From: Palsa-504 sp963744575
GTDB lineage: Bacteria; Actinomycetota; Actinomycetes; Streptosporangiales; Streptosporangiaceae
Direction: 5' to 3'
Assembly (NCBI GenBank): GCA_963744575.1
Contig: CAVUUF010000012.1
Coordinates: 62,001 to 126,000 of the forward strand
DNA length: 64,000 nucleotides
The translations under genes and the position numbers were made by a program. A model generated the notes under the pieces. That model did no database searches. It saw nothing but the letters and a program-made list of their open reading frames with translations, and had not been told where the DNA came from. Of the stretch, positions 25,916-34,854 are shown piece by piece. How positions within the stretch are numbered: the first letter of the stretch is position 1; every line of letters begins with the position of its first letter.

Positions 25916-27181
25916 TCAGGCGCTGGCCAGGACGCGCAGCGGGACGACCAGGTACCGGTAGTCCGGGGCTGAGTCGTCGCCGGCGCCAGCGCTGCCGGTG
26001 ATCAAGGCCGGCTTGGTCGGGCTGGTGAACTGCAGCTGGATCCTCGCCTCGTCGGGGACAGGCGTCCCGCCGTTCTCGGCGTTCTGAGCGCCCTCGGTCT
26101 TTCCGGCGCCCTGGGCTTTCCCGGTGCTGTGGGGCTTGTCCGCGCCGGCGGCCGCGATCAGGGCCGCGCCGAGGCCGTCCATCAGGTAGTGCGGGCTGAA
26201 CGCGATCGCCGTTTCCGCGCCGGAGAAGTCGGCGTCGACCGTCTCCCGAGCCCGTGCCTGTCCCTCGGTACCCGCCTCGATGGTGACCTGCCCGCGGCCG
26301 AACGACAGCCGCACCGAGCTGCCCCGCTCGGCGACCAGCGCCACCCGCTTGACCGCCTCGGCCAGCGGGATGGCCGGCATCTCGCCGCGGCTGCCGAAAC
26401 CCTCCGGGAACCGCGACATGTACTTGATGTACTCCCCCGCGATCAGGCGGGTGGTCAGCCGGCGGCCGCCGGACTCGAACCCGATCATCGCATCGGCCGC
26501 GCGCAGCGAGTCAGAGCCGCCCGGCTCGCCGCGCGTCAGAATCCGGACGAGCTCGCCCGGCGTCATCATCCGCGCGGCGTCGGACAGCGTCCTGGCCGGC
26601 ACGAGCAGCGTGCCGCGCGTGCCCGGGTGAGCCGGATTCCAGCCGAGCTCACGGATGGCGAGCCGGTACCTGTCGGTGGCGACCAGCCTGATCATGTCGT
26701 CGTTGATCTCCAGGTTGACCCCGGTGATGACCGGCAGCGTGTCATCGCGGCTGGCCGCGGGCGCGACCTGGCCGACCGCGGTGGCGAGCACGCCGCCATC
26801 GACGGTGCCGTCCAGCCGGGGCAGCTCCGGCAGCCGCGGATACTCCCTGACCGGCAGGGTCACCAGAGTGAAGGACGCCGGGCCGCAGGTCACGATCACA
26901 TCGTCCTTCTCCTGGTCCACTTCGACCGGGCGCGGCGGCAGGCTCCTGGTGATCTCGGCCAGCAGCCGCCCCGGCACCAGCACGGTGCCGCCCTCGGCCA
27001 CCTCCGCGTCCACCTGGATCCGGGCCGACACCTCGTAATCGAAGCAGGAAAGGGTCAGGACGCCCGGCGATGCCTCGAGCAGCAGCCCGGACAGGATGGG
27101 CAGCACCGGCCGGGTCGGCAGCGAGCGCGCCACCCAGGCCACCGCATCAGCCAGCACGTCCCGTTCGACGATGAACCGCAT
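25916..27181 (-). CDS. dnaN: DNA polymerase III beta-clamp paralogue
   Basis: 421 residues with the three-domain sliding clamp layout: MRFIVERDVLADAVAWVARS at the start, PVITGVNLEINDD and RLVATDRYRLA in the middle, and YLVVPLRVLASA at the end. The usual clamp is about 365-380 residues; the excess is a low-complexity insert at about 346-378 (GKAQGAGKTEGAQ) in domain III. Neighbours are unrelated to oriC, with no dnaA, recF or gyrB, so this is probably an additional clamp rather than the housekeeping one. The terminal peptide differs from the conserved PMR-type ending. Confidence 0.88.
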   Translation of the reverse strand: MRFIVERDVLADAVAWVARSLPTRPVLPILSGLLLEASPGVLTLSCFDYEVSARIQVDAEVAEGGTVLVPGRLLAEITRSLPPRPVEVDQEKDDVIVTCGPASFTLVTLPVREYPRLPELPRLDGTVDGGVLATAVGQVAPAASRDDTLPVITGVNLEINDDMIRLVATDRYRLAIRELGWNPAHPGTRGTLLVPARTLSDAARMMTPGELVRILTRGEPGGSDSLRAADAMIGFESGGRRLTTRLIAGEYIKYMSRFPEGFGSRGEMPAIPLAEAVKRVALVAERGSSVRLSFGRGQVTIEAGTEGQARARETVDADFSGAETAIAFSPHYLMDGLGAALIAAAGADKPHSTGKAQGAGKTEGAQNAENGGTPVPDEARIQLQFTSPTKPALITGSAGAGDDSAPDYRYLVVPLRVLASA

Positions 27182-27370
27182 TTCCCCGCCGCCTCCATCC
27201 CGCGTACGCCACCCTCCGAGGGCTGCCTCATATGCATACTCGCACGAGACACTGACATTCCGGGGCGCCGAACCTATGCGCGGTTCCTCGTCGGTTTCGG
27301 CTGCTGTGACGGTAAAACCCGAATAAGGATCGATGCCCGCGGCCCGGCGGCGGAGCCGCCGCTCAGGTGA

Positions 27371-27625
27371 TCAGGCAGGGGGCGCGGAATCCAGGGTGGC
27401 CTGGACCGCCTTGGCCAGCGCCCGGGCCGATTCCGCGGTGAGCTCGACCGCGACCCGCGCCGACGGGCCGGCGCCCGGGTCGAGGAAGTCGATGTTGAGC
27501 GTGTGCTCGGCCTGCGCGTGCACCGGATGGTCGAAGTAGACGCTCGCGTCGGTAAGCCGGAACCAGCCGGACGGCCCCTTGCCGCTGCCGCTGATCGCGA
27601 CCTTCTCCGTCAGGTACGTGCACAT
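27371..27625 (-). CDS. DUF6295-like small protein
   Basis: 84 residues beginning MCTYLTEKVAISGSGKG, then GWFRLTDASVYFDHPVHAQA and LNIDFLDPG. This matches a small actinobacterial family annotated DUF6295, of unknown function. It lies 24 bp after the dienelactone hydrolase stop and is probably co-transcribed with it. Confidence 0.8.
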   Translation of the reverse strand: MCTYLTEKVAISGSGKGPSGWFRLTDASVYFDHPVHAQAEHTLNIDFLDPGAGPSARVAVELTAESARALAKAVQATLDSAPPA

Positions 27626-27648
27626 GCGCGACTCCTCTCTTACCGGTC

Positions 27649-28395
27649 TTACAGGTAGCTGCCGAAGAAGGCCCAGATGCGCTGCCAGGCGTCCACGGCC
27701 GCCTCGGACCGGTAGCTGGGCCGGTCCACCTGCATGAAGGCATGGCCGGCGCCGTCGTAGCTGCGGAACTCATAGGTCTTGCCGTGCGCCTTGAGCGCCT
27801 GCTCAAGCTCGGCGACCTCCGCCGGAGACGGCGCGGTGTCCTCCCGGCCGAACAGGCCGAGCAGCGGGCAGGACACGTCGCCGGCCCGCTCCACCAGGGG
27901 CGGGACGCCGTGCAGCGGATGCCCCTCGGGCGGTGGCTTGACGACGGCGCCGCCGTAGCAGTCCACGGCCGCGTCCAGCGGCAGGCTGACCGCGGCCAGG
28001 AACGCCTGCCGGCCACCCGAGCAGTGGCCGATCACGCCGACCTTGCCATTGGAGTTGGCCAGCCCGCGCAGGTACGCCGCCGCGCCCGCCACGTCGCCGG
28101 CGACCCGTTCGTCCGGGATGGGGATCGCGCCGGACGCTCGCGCCGCCGCCATCGCGTCGTCTGGGGCCGCCCCGGGCGCCTCGCGGTGGTACAGGTTCGG
28201 CATCACCGCGCTGAGCCCGCCGGCCGCGAACGCCCGGGTGAACTCCTTGGTCTGGCGGTCGTAGCCGGGCAGATGGTGGATGACCACCACGCCTGCGACC
28301 GGGCCGTCCCGCAGCGTCCGGGCTGAGTACGCCTCGATCGCGTCGCCGTCGTGCCCGATGATCGTTACGGTCTCGGCCAGCATCGCATCGTACAT
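27649..28395 (-). CDS. Dienelactone hydrolase family protein (copy 1)
   Basis: 248 residues, alpha/beta hydrolase of the dienelactone-hydrolase group. The nucleophile motif is GHCSGGRQ, with cysteine in the nucleophile position; the acid is in GREDTAPS and the histidine in GAGHAF. VVVIHHLPGYDRQTKEF gives the oxyanion strand. The family acts on enol-lactones and related esters in aromatic degradation, but no catabolic genes are adjacent. A close paralogue lies 1.1 kb away at 29516-30259, on the other side of an aldo/keto reductase. Confidence 0.88.
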   Translation of the reverse strand: MYDAMLAETVTIIGHDGDAIEAYSARTLRDGPVAGVVVIHHLPGYDRQTKEFTRAFAAGGLSAVMPNLYHREAPGAAPDDAMAAARASGAIPIPDERVAGDVAGAAAYLRGLANSNGKVGVIGHCSGGRQAFLAAVSLPLDAAVDCYGGAVVKPPPEGHPLHGVPPLVERAGDVSCPLLGLFGREDTAPSPAEVAELEQALKAHGKTYEFRSYDGAGHAFMQVDRPSYRSEAAVDAWQRIWAFFGSYL

Positions 28396-28485
28396 CGCCC
28401 GTCCTTCCTCGTGCCGTGCACAGCCGGCACCATGGTTTCACGGGGCCGCCGGCCCGGCAGCGGCGGGAGGTGAAAGACTTCGGCC

Positions 28486-29511
28486 ATGACCTATGTCGCT
28501 GCCGATGATCGTTATAGCAGGCTCCCCTACCGCCGCTGCGGGCGCAGCGGGATCATGCTGCCGGAGGTGTCCCTCGGGCTGTGGCAGAACTTCGGCGACG
28601 GCAAGCCCCTGGAAGACCAGCGGGCCATCCTGCGCCGGGCGTTCGACCTGGGGGTGACGCACTTCGACCTGGCCAACAACTACGGACCTCCGTACGGCTC
28701 CGCCGAAATCAACTTCGGCCGGATCATGCGCGAGGATCTCCGCTCATACCGCGACGAGCTGATCATCTCGACCAAGGCCGGCTATGACATGTGGCCGGGC
28801 CCCTACGGCGACCACGGCTCGCGCAAGTACCTGCTGGCCAGCCTGGACCAGTCGCTGCGCCGGATGGGCCTGGATTACGTCGACATCTTCTACTCGCACC
28901 GCTTCGACCCCGATACGCCGCTGGAGGAGACGATGGGCGCGCTGGACACCGCCGTCCGGTCGGGCCGGGCGCTGTACGCCGGCATCTCCTCCTACTCGGC
29001 CGAACGGACCCTCGACGCGATCACGCTGCTCAGGCAGATGGGCACGCCGCCGCTCATCCACCAGCCCTCGTACTCGATGCTGAACCGGTGGATCGAGGGC
29101 GGCCTGCTCGACGTGCTCGGCCGCGAGGGCGTGGGCTGCATCGCCTTCTCGCCGCTGGCCCAGGGCGTGCTGACCGGAAAGTACCTGGGCGGGGTGCCGG
29201 CCGGCTCCCGGGCCACGCTGGACGGCTCGCTGTCGGCCGACCAGATTTCCGAACGGACCTTGGTGCACGTCCGCGCGCTGGCCGAGATCGCCTCGTCGCG
29301 GGGCCAGTCCCTGGCCCAGCTCGCGCTGTCCTGGGCGCTGCGCGACCAGCGGGTGACCTCGGTGCTCATCGGGGCCAGCAGCGTCGCGCAACTGGAGGAG
29401 AACCTCGCCGCGGCCGGCCGCAGCACCTTCACCGAGGAGGAACTGGCCGCGGTCGACCGCCACGCCGTGGAAGCCGGCATCAACATCTGGGCCGCCAGCA
29501 GCGCCCACTGA
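28486..29511 (+). CDS. Aldo/keto reductase (YghZ/L-glyceraldehyde-3-phosphate reductase type)
   Basis: 341 residues, full-length NADPH-dependent (alpha/beta)8 reductase. The catalytic tetrad residues appear in FDLANNYGPPYGSAE (Asp, Tyr), ISTKAGYDMWPGPYGDHGS (Lys) and YSHRFDPDTPLEE (His). The stretch GSRKYLLASLDQSLRRMGLD is typical of the YghZ group. C-terminal cofactor residues are in TSVLIGASSVAQLEEN. It is divergent from dienelactone hydrolase copy 1 and convergent with copy 2. Confidence 0.92.
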   Translation: MTYVAADDRYSRLPYRRCGRSGIMLPEVSLGLWQNFGDGKPLEDQRAILRRAFDLGVTHFDLANNYGPPYGSAEINFGRIMREDLRSYRDELIISTKAGYDMWPGPYGDHGSRKYLLASLDQSLRRMGLDYVDIFYSHRFDPDTPLEETMGALDTAVRSGRALYAGISSYSAERTLDAITLLRQMGTPPLIHQPSYSMLNRWIEGGLLDVLGREGVGCIAFSPLAQGVLTGKYLGGVPAGSRATLDGSLSADQISERTLVHVRALAEIASSRGQSLAQLALSWALRDQRVTSVLIGASSVAQLEENLAAAGRSTFTEEELAAVDRHAVEAGINIWAASSAH

Positions 29512-29515
29512 GGTC

Positions 29516-30259
29516 TCAGGAGGATAGGTAGCGGCCGAACCAGGTGAAGATCTTCTGCCAGCCGTCGACCGCGGCTTCCGGGCGGTAGGCGGCCCGGTTC
29601 ACCGAGAAGAACGCGTGGCCCGCGCCCTCGTAGCTGTGGAACTCGTAGCTCTTGCCCTGCGCCTTCAGTTCCTCCTCGAGCTCGCTGACCTGCTCGGGCG
29701 AGGGGTACTGGTCGTCCGCGCCGAACAGGCCGAGCAGCGGGCAGGACAGGTCCTTGGTGAGGTGCTTGATGGGGCCGGCCTTCAGCGGCATGCCCTCCGG
29801 CGGGGTGCCGGTGACGAACGCGCCGTAGCAGTCGACGGCCGCGTCGAGCGGGAGGCTGCACGCGGCCAGGAAGGACTGCCGGCCGCCCGAGCAGTAGCCG
29901 ATGACGCCGGCCTTGCCGTTGGAGCTGCTCAGGCCGCGCAGGTACGCCGCCGCCCCGGCCACGTCCCCGACCAGCCGCGCATCGGGCACGCCGCCCTTCG
30001 CGCGCGCCGCCGCGGCGGCGTCGTCTGGGCTGGCTCCGGGGGCGTCGCGGTGGTAGAGGTTCGGCATGAGCGCGTTGTAGCCCTCCGCGGCGAACCGCCG
30101 CGCGATCTCCTTGGTCGGCGCGTCGTAGCCGGGCATGTGATGGATCACCACCACGCCGCCGAACGGTCCCTGGCTCATCGGCCTGGCCAGGTAGGCCTCG
30201 ATCTCATCCCCGCCGTGGCCGCGGATGGTGACGGTCTCGGCCAGCGTCGCGTCGTACAT
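29516..30259 (-). CDS. Dienelactone hydrolase family protein (copy 2)
   Basis: 247 residues from ATG 30259 (a TTG lies one codon upstream). It parallels copy 1 along its whole length: HHMPGYDAPTKEIARRF, GYCSGGRQSF with the cysteine nucleophile, FGADDQYPSPEQ and GAGHAFFSVNR. The two are clearly paralogues and flank the reductase gene, consistent with duplication around it. Substrate unknown. Confidence 0.88.
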   Translation of the reverse strand: MYDATLAETVTIRGHGGDEIEAYLARPMSQGPFGGVVVIHHMPGYDAPTKEIARRFAAEGYNALMPNLYHRDAPGASPDDAAAAARAKGGVPDARLVGDVAGAAAYLRGLSSSNGKAGVIGYCSGGRQSFLAACSLPLDAAVDCYGAFVTGTPPEGMPLKAGPIKHLTKDLSCPLLGLFGADDQYPSPEQVSELEEELKAQGKSYEFHSYEGAGHAFFSVNRAAYRPEAAVDGWQKIFTWFGRYLSS

Positions 30260-30376
30260 CAAGATCCCTTCGTCTCCTGATTCGTGGCGGTCAGGATCCT
30301 ACCGCGCGGTCATGCCGGCGAGCATGGGGCATGGCGCGGGCCCGCTGCCGCCGGACAGCCGCCGGTCCACTTCGGC

Positions 30377-30820
30377 TCAGCCGGGGAGCCTGACCAGGGT
30401 CAGGAAAAAGGTGTCGATCTGCCGGATGGCGTCGATGAAGTGCTCGAAGTCGACGGGCTTGCTGACGAACGCGTTGGCGTGCAGCGAGTAGCTGCGCACG
30501 ATGTCCTGTTCGGCGCGCGAGGTGGTCAGCATGATCACCGGGATCATCAGCAGCTCGTCGTCCTGCTTCAGTTCGGCCAGCACCTCCAGGCCGCTGCGCC
30601 GGGGCAGGTTGACGTCGAGCAGGATGAGCCCCGGGCGTGGGGCGTCGGCATACGGGCCCGCCTGGTGCAGGAACTGCAGGGCCTGGTCGCCGTCGCTGAC
30701 CACGTGCAGCCGGTTCTGGATCTTGTAGTACTCGAAGGCCTCCCTGGTCATGAGGACGTCGCCTTCGTCGTCCTCCACCAGCAGCACGTCGATCACTTTG
30801 GCCTCGTCGAACTCAGTCAT
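30377..30820 (-). CDS. Single-domain response regulator (Rcp1-like)
   Basis: 147 residues, receiver domain only. The acidic pair is in LLVEDDEGD, the phospho-acceptor in LILLDVNLPRRSG, the switch threonine in IMLTTSRAEQD and the conserved lysine in FVSKPVDF. The IQNRLHVVSDGDQALQFL segment is typical of the Rcp1/CheY-like group used by phytochrome and CHASE3 kinases. It has no output domain and overlaps the kinase stop by a few bases; it is last of a three-gene signalling operon. Confidence 0.92.
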   Translation of the reverse strand: MTEFDEAKVIDVLLVEDDEGDVLMTREAFEYYKIQNRLHVVSDGDQALQFLHQAGPYADAPRPGLILLDVNLPRRSGLEVLAELKQDDELLMIPVIMLTTSRAEQDIVRSYSLHANAFVSKPVDFEHFIDAIRQIDTFFLTLVRLPG

Positions 30821-32528
30821 CGGCTTCCTCGTCTTCGCGCAGCAGAGCATCGGCTGCTTCCTGGGTAAGTGTCCCCGACAGCGCGGGGTTCTCGTCCTCC
30901 GGGACCTGGTCCATGGTCTCGGCCGGCATGGGCAGCGTGAACAGGAACCGCGAACCGTCGGTGTACGTCGTGTCGAGCCAGATCCGGCCGCCAAAATACT
31001 CGATGATCTTCCTGGTCATGGCCAGGCCGATGCCGGTGCCCGGATAGGCGGTCCGCTCGTGCAGCCGCTGGAAGATCACGAAGATCCGCTCGGCGTACTC
31101 CGGGTCGATCCCGATCCCGTTGTCGCTGAAGGAGAACCGCCAGTACGGCTCGTCCCTGGCGGAGGTGATCACGATGCGCGGCGGCTTGCCGCCGCTGAAC
31201 TTCAGCGCGTTGCTGAGCAGGTTCTGGAACACGGCGGTGAGCAGCGTCAGTTCGGCCAGCACCAGCGGCAGGTGCCCGGACTCGACGGTGGCGCCGCTCT
31301 CCTCCATCGCCGCGGCCAGGTTGTTCCTGGCCTGGGCCAGCGCGGCGGCACCCGACACCACGGTCGGCTCGCGCGTCGACCGGCCCACGCGGCTGTACTG
31401 GAGCAGGTCGTTGATCAGCGCCTGCATCCGCTTGGCGCCGTCGACGGCGAACTCGATGTACTGGTCGGCCCGGGCATCGAGCTGGCCGGCGTAGCGGCGC
31501 TGCAGCAGCTGGGTGAAGCTGGCCACCTTGCGCAGCGGCTCCTGCAGGTCGTGCGACGCGATGTAGGCGAACTGCTCGAGCTCGGAGTTCGAGCGCTCCA
31601 GTTCCTCGGTGTGCGCCTGCAGGATGACGTTCGCCTGCCGCGACTCGGCCAGCGCTTCCAGGATGCGCTCGCGCATGGCGTTCACGTCGGCGGCCAGCTC
31701 GGTCACCTCGCGCGGGCCGGTCAGGGTGACCTCGTGCCCGAAGTCACCCTCGGCCACCCGGCGGGCCTCCGCGGCCAGCCGGTGCAGTGGCCTGATCGCG
31801 GTCGCGCGCAGGCCGAGCGCGAGCAGCACCACGACGGCCGCGAGGCCGGCCGCGACCGCGATGAACACGGCGTCCAGCACGGTCGAGGAGTCGTTCAGCT
31901 TGGCCATCGCCTGCGCCCGGGCGCTCAGGATGTCGGCCTGCAGCACGGCGATCCTGGCCCGCAGCGCGTCGAAGTCCGCCTTGCCGGCCAGGATGTCCGG
32001 GCTGACTACGGGCTTTCCGGTCCGGCTGACCTGGTTGATGGTCGGCTGCGCGTAGTGGGCGCGCCAGTAGTGCGCCTGCGCGGTCACGCTCGCCAGGTCG
32101 GCCGCGGCGGACGGCGGCAACTGCTTGATCACCGCTCGCAGGGCGCTGATCGCGTTCTTCTCCTCGGCCACGCCGGTGTAGTACGGTGCCAGGAAGTCCT
32201 GCTGGGCGCTCAGCGCGTAGCCGCGCACGCCGGTCTCCTGGTCGACCAGCGCGGTGTCGAGCCGCTGGGCCTGGAGCACGGCGGGGTCGAGCGTGCCGAC
32301 CACCCGCGCCCGGTTGTCGCGCAGGCTGAGCAGCGCGAGCCCGCCCGCCACCATGGCGGCCACCGAGAAGAGCAGCAGGATCAGCAGGGCGACGCCGATG
32401 ATCCGGCTGAGCGGCCATAGCCGCGCCGAGCCGGCCGAGTCCGCGGTCCGCCGCCGCCGGGCCCAGACGGGGCCGGCCGACGCCGGGTCCGCCGGGCTTC
32501 CCCTGGTGCCGGCGTTCAGGCCGGTCAT
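30813..32528 (-). CDS. CHASE3-HAMP sensor histidine kinase
   Basis: 571 residues from ATG 32528. A transmembrane helix at about 43-68, an extracellular CHASE3 domain (VDQETGVRGYALSAQQDF), a second helix near 226-248, and HAMP (AIRPLHRLAAEARRVAEGDF) are followed by a coiled-coil. HisKA is FAYIASHDLQEPLRKVASF and HATPase has NLLSNALKFS, DNGIGI and GTGIGLAMTRKI. The start overlaps the upstream phosphatase gene by ATGA and the end overlaps the single-domain regulator, so all three proteins should work together. Confidence 0.93.
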   Translation of the reverse strand: MTGLNAGTRGSPADPASAGPVWARRRRTADSAGSARLWPLSRIIGVALLILLLFSVAAMVAGGLALLSLRDNRARVVGTLDPAVLQAQRLDTALVDQETGVRGYALSAQQDFLAPYYTGVAEEKNAISALRAVIKQLPPSAAADLASVTAQAHYWRAHYAQPTINQVSRTGKPVVSPDILAGKADFDALRARIAVLQADILSARAQAMAKLNDSSTVLDAVFIAVAAGLAAVVVLLALGLRATAIRPLHRLAAEARRVAEGDFGHEVTLTGPREVTELAADVNAMRERILEALAESRQANVILQAHTEELERSNSELEQFAYIASHDLQEPLRKVASFTQLLQRRYAGQLDARADQYIEFAVDGAKRMQALINDLLQYSRVGRSTREPTVVSGAAALAQARNNLAAAMEESGATVESGHLPLVLAELTLLTAVFQNLLSNALKFSGGKPPRIVITSARDEPYWRFSFSDNGIGIDPEYAERIFVIFQRLHERTAYPGTGIGLAMTRKIIEYFGGRIWLDTTYTDGSRFLFTLPMPAETMDQVPEDENPALSGTLTQEAADALLREDEEADD

Positions 32529-33730
32529 GGTTCGCCGGGGGACGAGAATCTGAGGGCCAGGGCGGCCAGGTCGTCGTCCAGGTCTCCTCCGTTGAGCTCG
32601 CGGACACGATCGATCACCTGGTCGAGCAGCTCTTCCCCGGGCCGGCCCGGGCCGCCGAGGGCATCCCCGATCAGGTCCATCAGGCCCTCGCTGCCGAGCC
32701 GCTCTGACCCCCGCCCGATCCGGCCCTCGATAAGCCCGTCCGTGTAGAGCAGTATCGACCAGCTGCCGTCGAGCCGGATCTGGGTGCCCGGCCAGTCCCG
32801 CGCCTCGGACAGGCCGAGCGGCGCGGCGGGGCGGGTCGGGAGCTCGGCGACGCCGCCGCGGCTGAGCAGCAGCGGCGGCAGGTGGCCAGCCATCCGCACC
32901 CAGCCGCTGGTCCGGTCGGGATGCACCGAGACCATGCACATCGTGGCGAACATCGTGTCATCCTGCCGCTCGTGCTCCAGCAGGTCGCTGAGCGTGGCCA
33001 GGGTCTCCTCGGCGGGCCGGCCGGCCAGCACCATGGTGCGCCAGGCCACGCGCAGGCAGACGCCGAGCGCGGCTTCGGCCGGGCCGCGCCCGCAGACATC
33101 ACCGATGAGCGCGTGCACCCAGCCGTCGGCGGACTCGACCACGTCGTAGAAGTCCCCGCCGAGCAGGTGGTACCTGCCGCCGGGAAGGCAGCGCGCCGCC
33201 ACGCTCAGCCGCGCGTCGGCCAGCAGCGGCGAGGGCAGCAGGCCCCGCTCAAGACGGGCGTTTTCCTGGGCCAGGATCTGCGCCACATGCAGCGCCCGCT
33301 GTGCCTCCTCGGCGCGCCGCCGCTCGACCGCGTACCGGATGACCCGGTTCAGCCCGTGCCCGGCGACCTCGCCTTTGACCAGGTAATCCTGGGCCCCCGC
33401 CCGGACCGCCTGCTCTCCTAGGTGCTCGCTCGCCTCACCGGTCAGCACCACGACGGCCGCCTCTGGCTCGAGCTGGAGCAGCTGCCTGAGCCCGTTCAGG
33501 CCCTGGGAGTCCGGCAGGCCCAGGTCGAGCAGCACGCAGGCAGCGCCGGGCACCAGGCCCTTGGCCTCGGTGAGCGACCGCGCACGCTGCACGACCACCG
33601 CGGCTCCCACCTCGCGGAGCAACTCACTGACCAGTATGGCGTCGCCGTCGTCGTCCTCGACGAGCAGGACCTGTACCTGGTCGTCGCGGCCGAGAGCCGG
33701 CGCGGTGTCAAGTTCAGCGTTACTTGTCAT
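32525..33730 (-). CDS. Receiver-PP2C (RsbU/SpoIIE-type) phosphatase
   Basis: 401 residues. Receiver at about 20-137 (LLVEDDDGDAIL, VLLDLGLPDSQG, VLTGEAS, YLVKGEV), a short linker helix, then a PP2C phosphatase at about 185-395 (LLGGDFYDVV, LIGDVCGRGPAEAA, LLLYTDGLIE-like SILLYTDGLIEGR, GDLDDDLAAL). Phosphorylation of the receiver should control dephosphorylation of an anti-sigma-factor antagonist. It is first in the operon with the CHASE3 kinase and a single-domain receiver. No anti-sigma or STAS gene is in the window. Confidence 0.93.
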   Translation of the reverse strand: MTSNAELDTAPALGRDDQVQVLLVEDDDGDAILVSELLREVGAAVVVQRARSLTEAKGLVPGAACVLLDLGLPDSQGLNGLRQLLQLEPEAAVVVLTGEASEHLGEQAVRAGAQDYLVKGEVAGHGLNRVIRYAVERRRAEEAQRALHVAQILAQENARLERGLLPSPLLADARLSVAARCLPGGRYHLLGGDFYDVVESADGWVHALIGDVCGRGPAEAALGVCLRVAWRTMVLAGRPAEETLATLSDLLEHERQDDTMFATMCMVSVHPDRTSGWVRMAGHLPPLLLSRGGVAELPTRPAAPLGLSEARDWPGTQIRLDGSWSILLYTDGLIEGRIGRGSERLGSEGLMDLIGDALGGPGRPGEELLDQVIDRVRELNGGDLDDDLAALALRFSSPGEP

Positions 33731-34032
33731 TGAATACCTTGGGGCGAGCTAGCGTCATCGGTGGGCTAGTTAGCGTACGGGACAGATACCAACCTTTGCC
33801 GAGATACCATCATGCCCGCCTCGTCGCACCGCGCCGGACATCTAGGCGGCCTGGGGGAACGTGAACACGCGATCCGGGTCAGCCATCGCCCGGGCCCTTC
33901 CGGCCGGCCCTGGTCTCCCCCAGTGCGCGCCCAGCGGTAAAGACGCCGCTGGCCTGCGGACAGTTGCGCGCCGAGAGCCTGGAAAGATTCTGCCCGTTAA
34001 TGACTTGCTTGCACCAGCAAACCGAAATATAG
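33731..34032. other. Intergenic region upstream of the signalling operon and marR
   Basis: No supported gene. A minus-strand scrap ending at 33842 (ADPDRVFTFPQAA) reads like the end of a larger protein, but nothing else of it is present. The promoter of the phosphatase-kinase operon must lie at the left side. Confidence 0.4.
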
Positions 34033-34060
34033 TTGAGTTACTCAATGATTGAGGGACTCA
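34033..34060. promoter_or_regulatory. Tandem MarR-type operators
   Basis: Two palindromic sites lie side by side: TTGAGTTACTCAA at 34033-34045 and TTGAGGGACTCA at 34049-34060. Both have TTGAG and CTCAA half sites. They end 39 bp before the marR start, the position expected for autoregulation. Confidence 0.7.
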
Positions 34061-34098
34061 GGTAATCGTTTAGAGGATTCGGGCGGAGGTGAGCGCGC

Positions 34099-34599
34099 AT
34101 GGAAGAGCACCCGGGGGTGGTGCTTGACGCCGGGCCGGCTGGGCATGCGGAGCCGGTGCCGCACGTCGAGCCGCTCACCGACGAGCAGCTGAATCAGCAG
34201 ATCAGCGAGACGCTGCCCGAACTCATCAAGCACTTCCATGACCTCGGCCAGAGCGTCGCGACGGAGTTCGGGCTGACAGGCAGCGACGCGATGGCCCTGT
34301 TCAAGCTCGACGCACCCATGACGATGAAGGAACTCGGGCAGCGGATGAGCTGCGATCCCTCCTTCATCACCACGATCGCGGACGCGCTCGAGAAACACGG
34401 GCTGGCCCGGCGCGAACCCTCGCTACGGGACCGGCGGAGCAAGAACATCGTGCTCACTCCGGAGGGCACGGCGGTCCGGGAGCGGCTCTGCGCCGAGCTC
34501 ATGGCCCGGGCGCCGTGGTGCACGGCGCTGGACACCAGCGAGCGCCGGTGCCTGCTCGGACTGATGCGGAAGATGCTCAGATCACGGGGCTGGAGGTGA
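34099..34599 (+). CDS. MarR-family transcriptional regulator
   Basis: 166 residues, winged-helix repressor. The ligand/dimer helices surround LPELIKHFHDLGQSVATEFG, and the DNA-binding part is clear: APMTMKELGQRMSCDPSFIT and the wing LRDRRSKNIVLTPEG. GGAGGTG lies at the right distance before ATG 34099. Tandem operators upstream indicate self-control, and the MFS efflux gene 255 bp downstream is the probable target. Confidence 0.92.
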   Translation: MEEHPGVVLDAGPAGHAEPVPHVEPLTDEQLNQQISETLPELIKHFHDLGQSVATEFGLTGSDAMALFKLDAPMTMKELGQRMSCDPSFITTIADALEKHGLARREPSLRDRRSKNIVLTPEGTAVRERLCAELMARAPWCTALDTSERRCLLGLMRKMLRSRGWR

Positions 34600-34854
34600 T
34601 GCTGTCACAGCCACGGCGGCTCCTTCGTCAAAAGGACGCGACGTCGTTCGTCGTCACGGATGAAGGAACAGCCGCAGGGTCGTCATAACCGAGGACGGCG
34701 ACCTGTACGGGGAAGGAAGAACAGTCACGGGGAACGGGAACCTCGGTCCGTTCGGACCAAAAATTGTTAACACCGAAGTACGGCGCGTGACCTCGGGCAC
34801 CTCGGCCTGGTCACGGCGGTAGTTCAGTACGCCCTCGACTTAGGGAGAATTGTC

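Noticed and set aside
33842..34045. 67-codon minus-strand ORF ending in FTFPQAA
   Set aside because: It could be the tail of an oxidoreductase, but only about 30 residues look protein-like and no family could be assigned.
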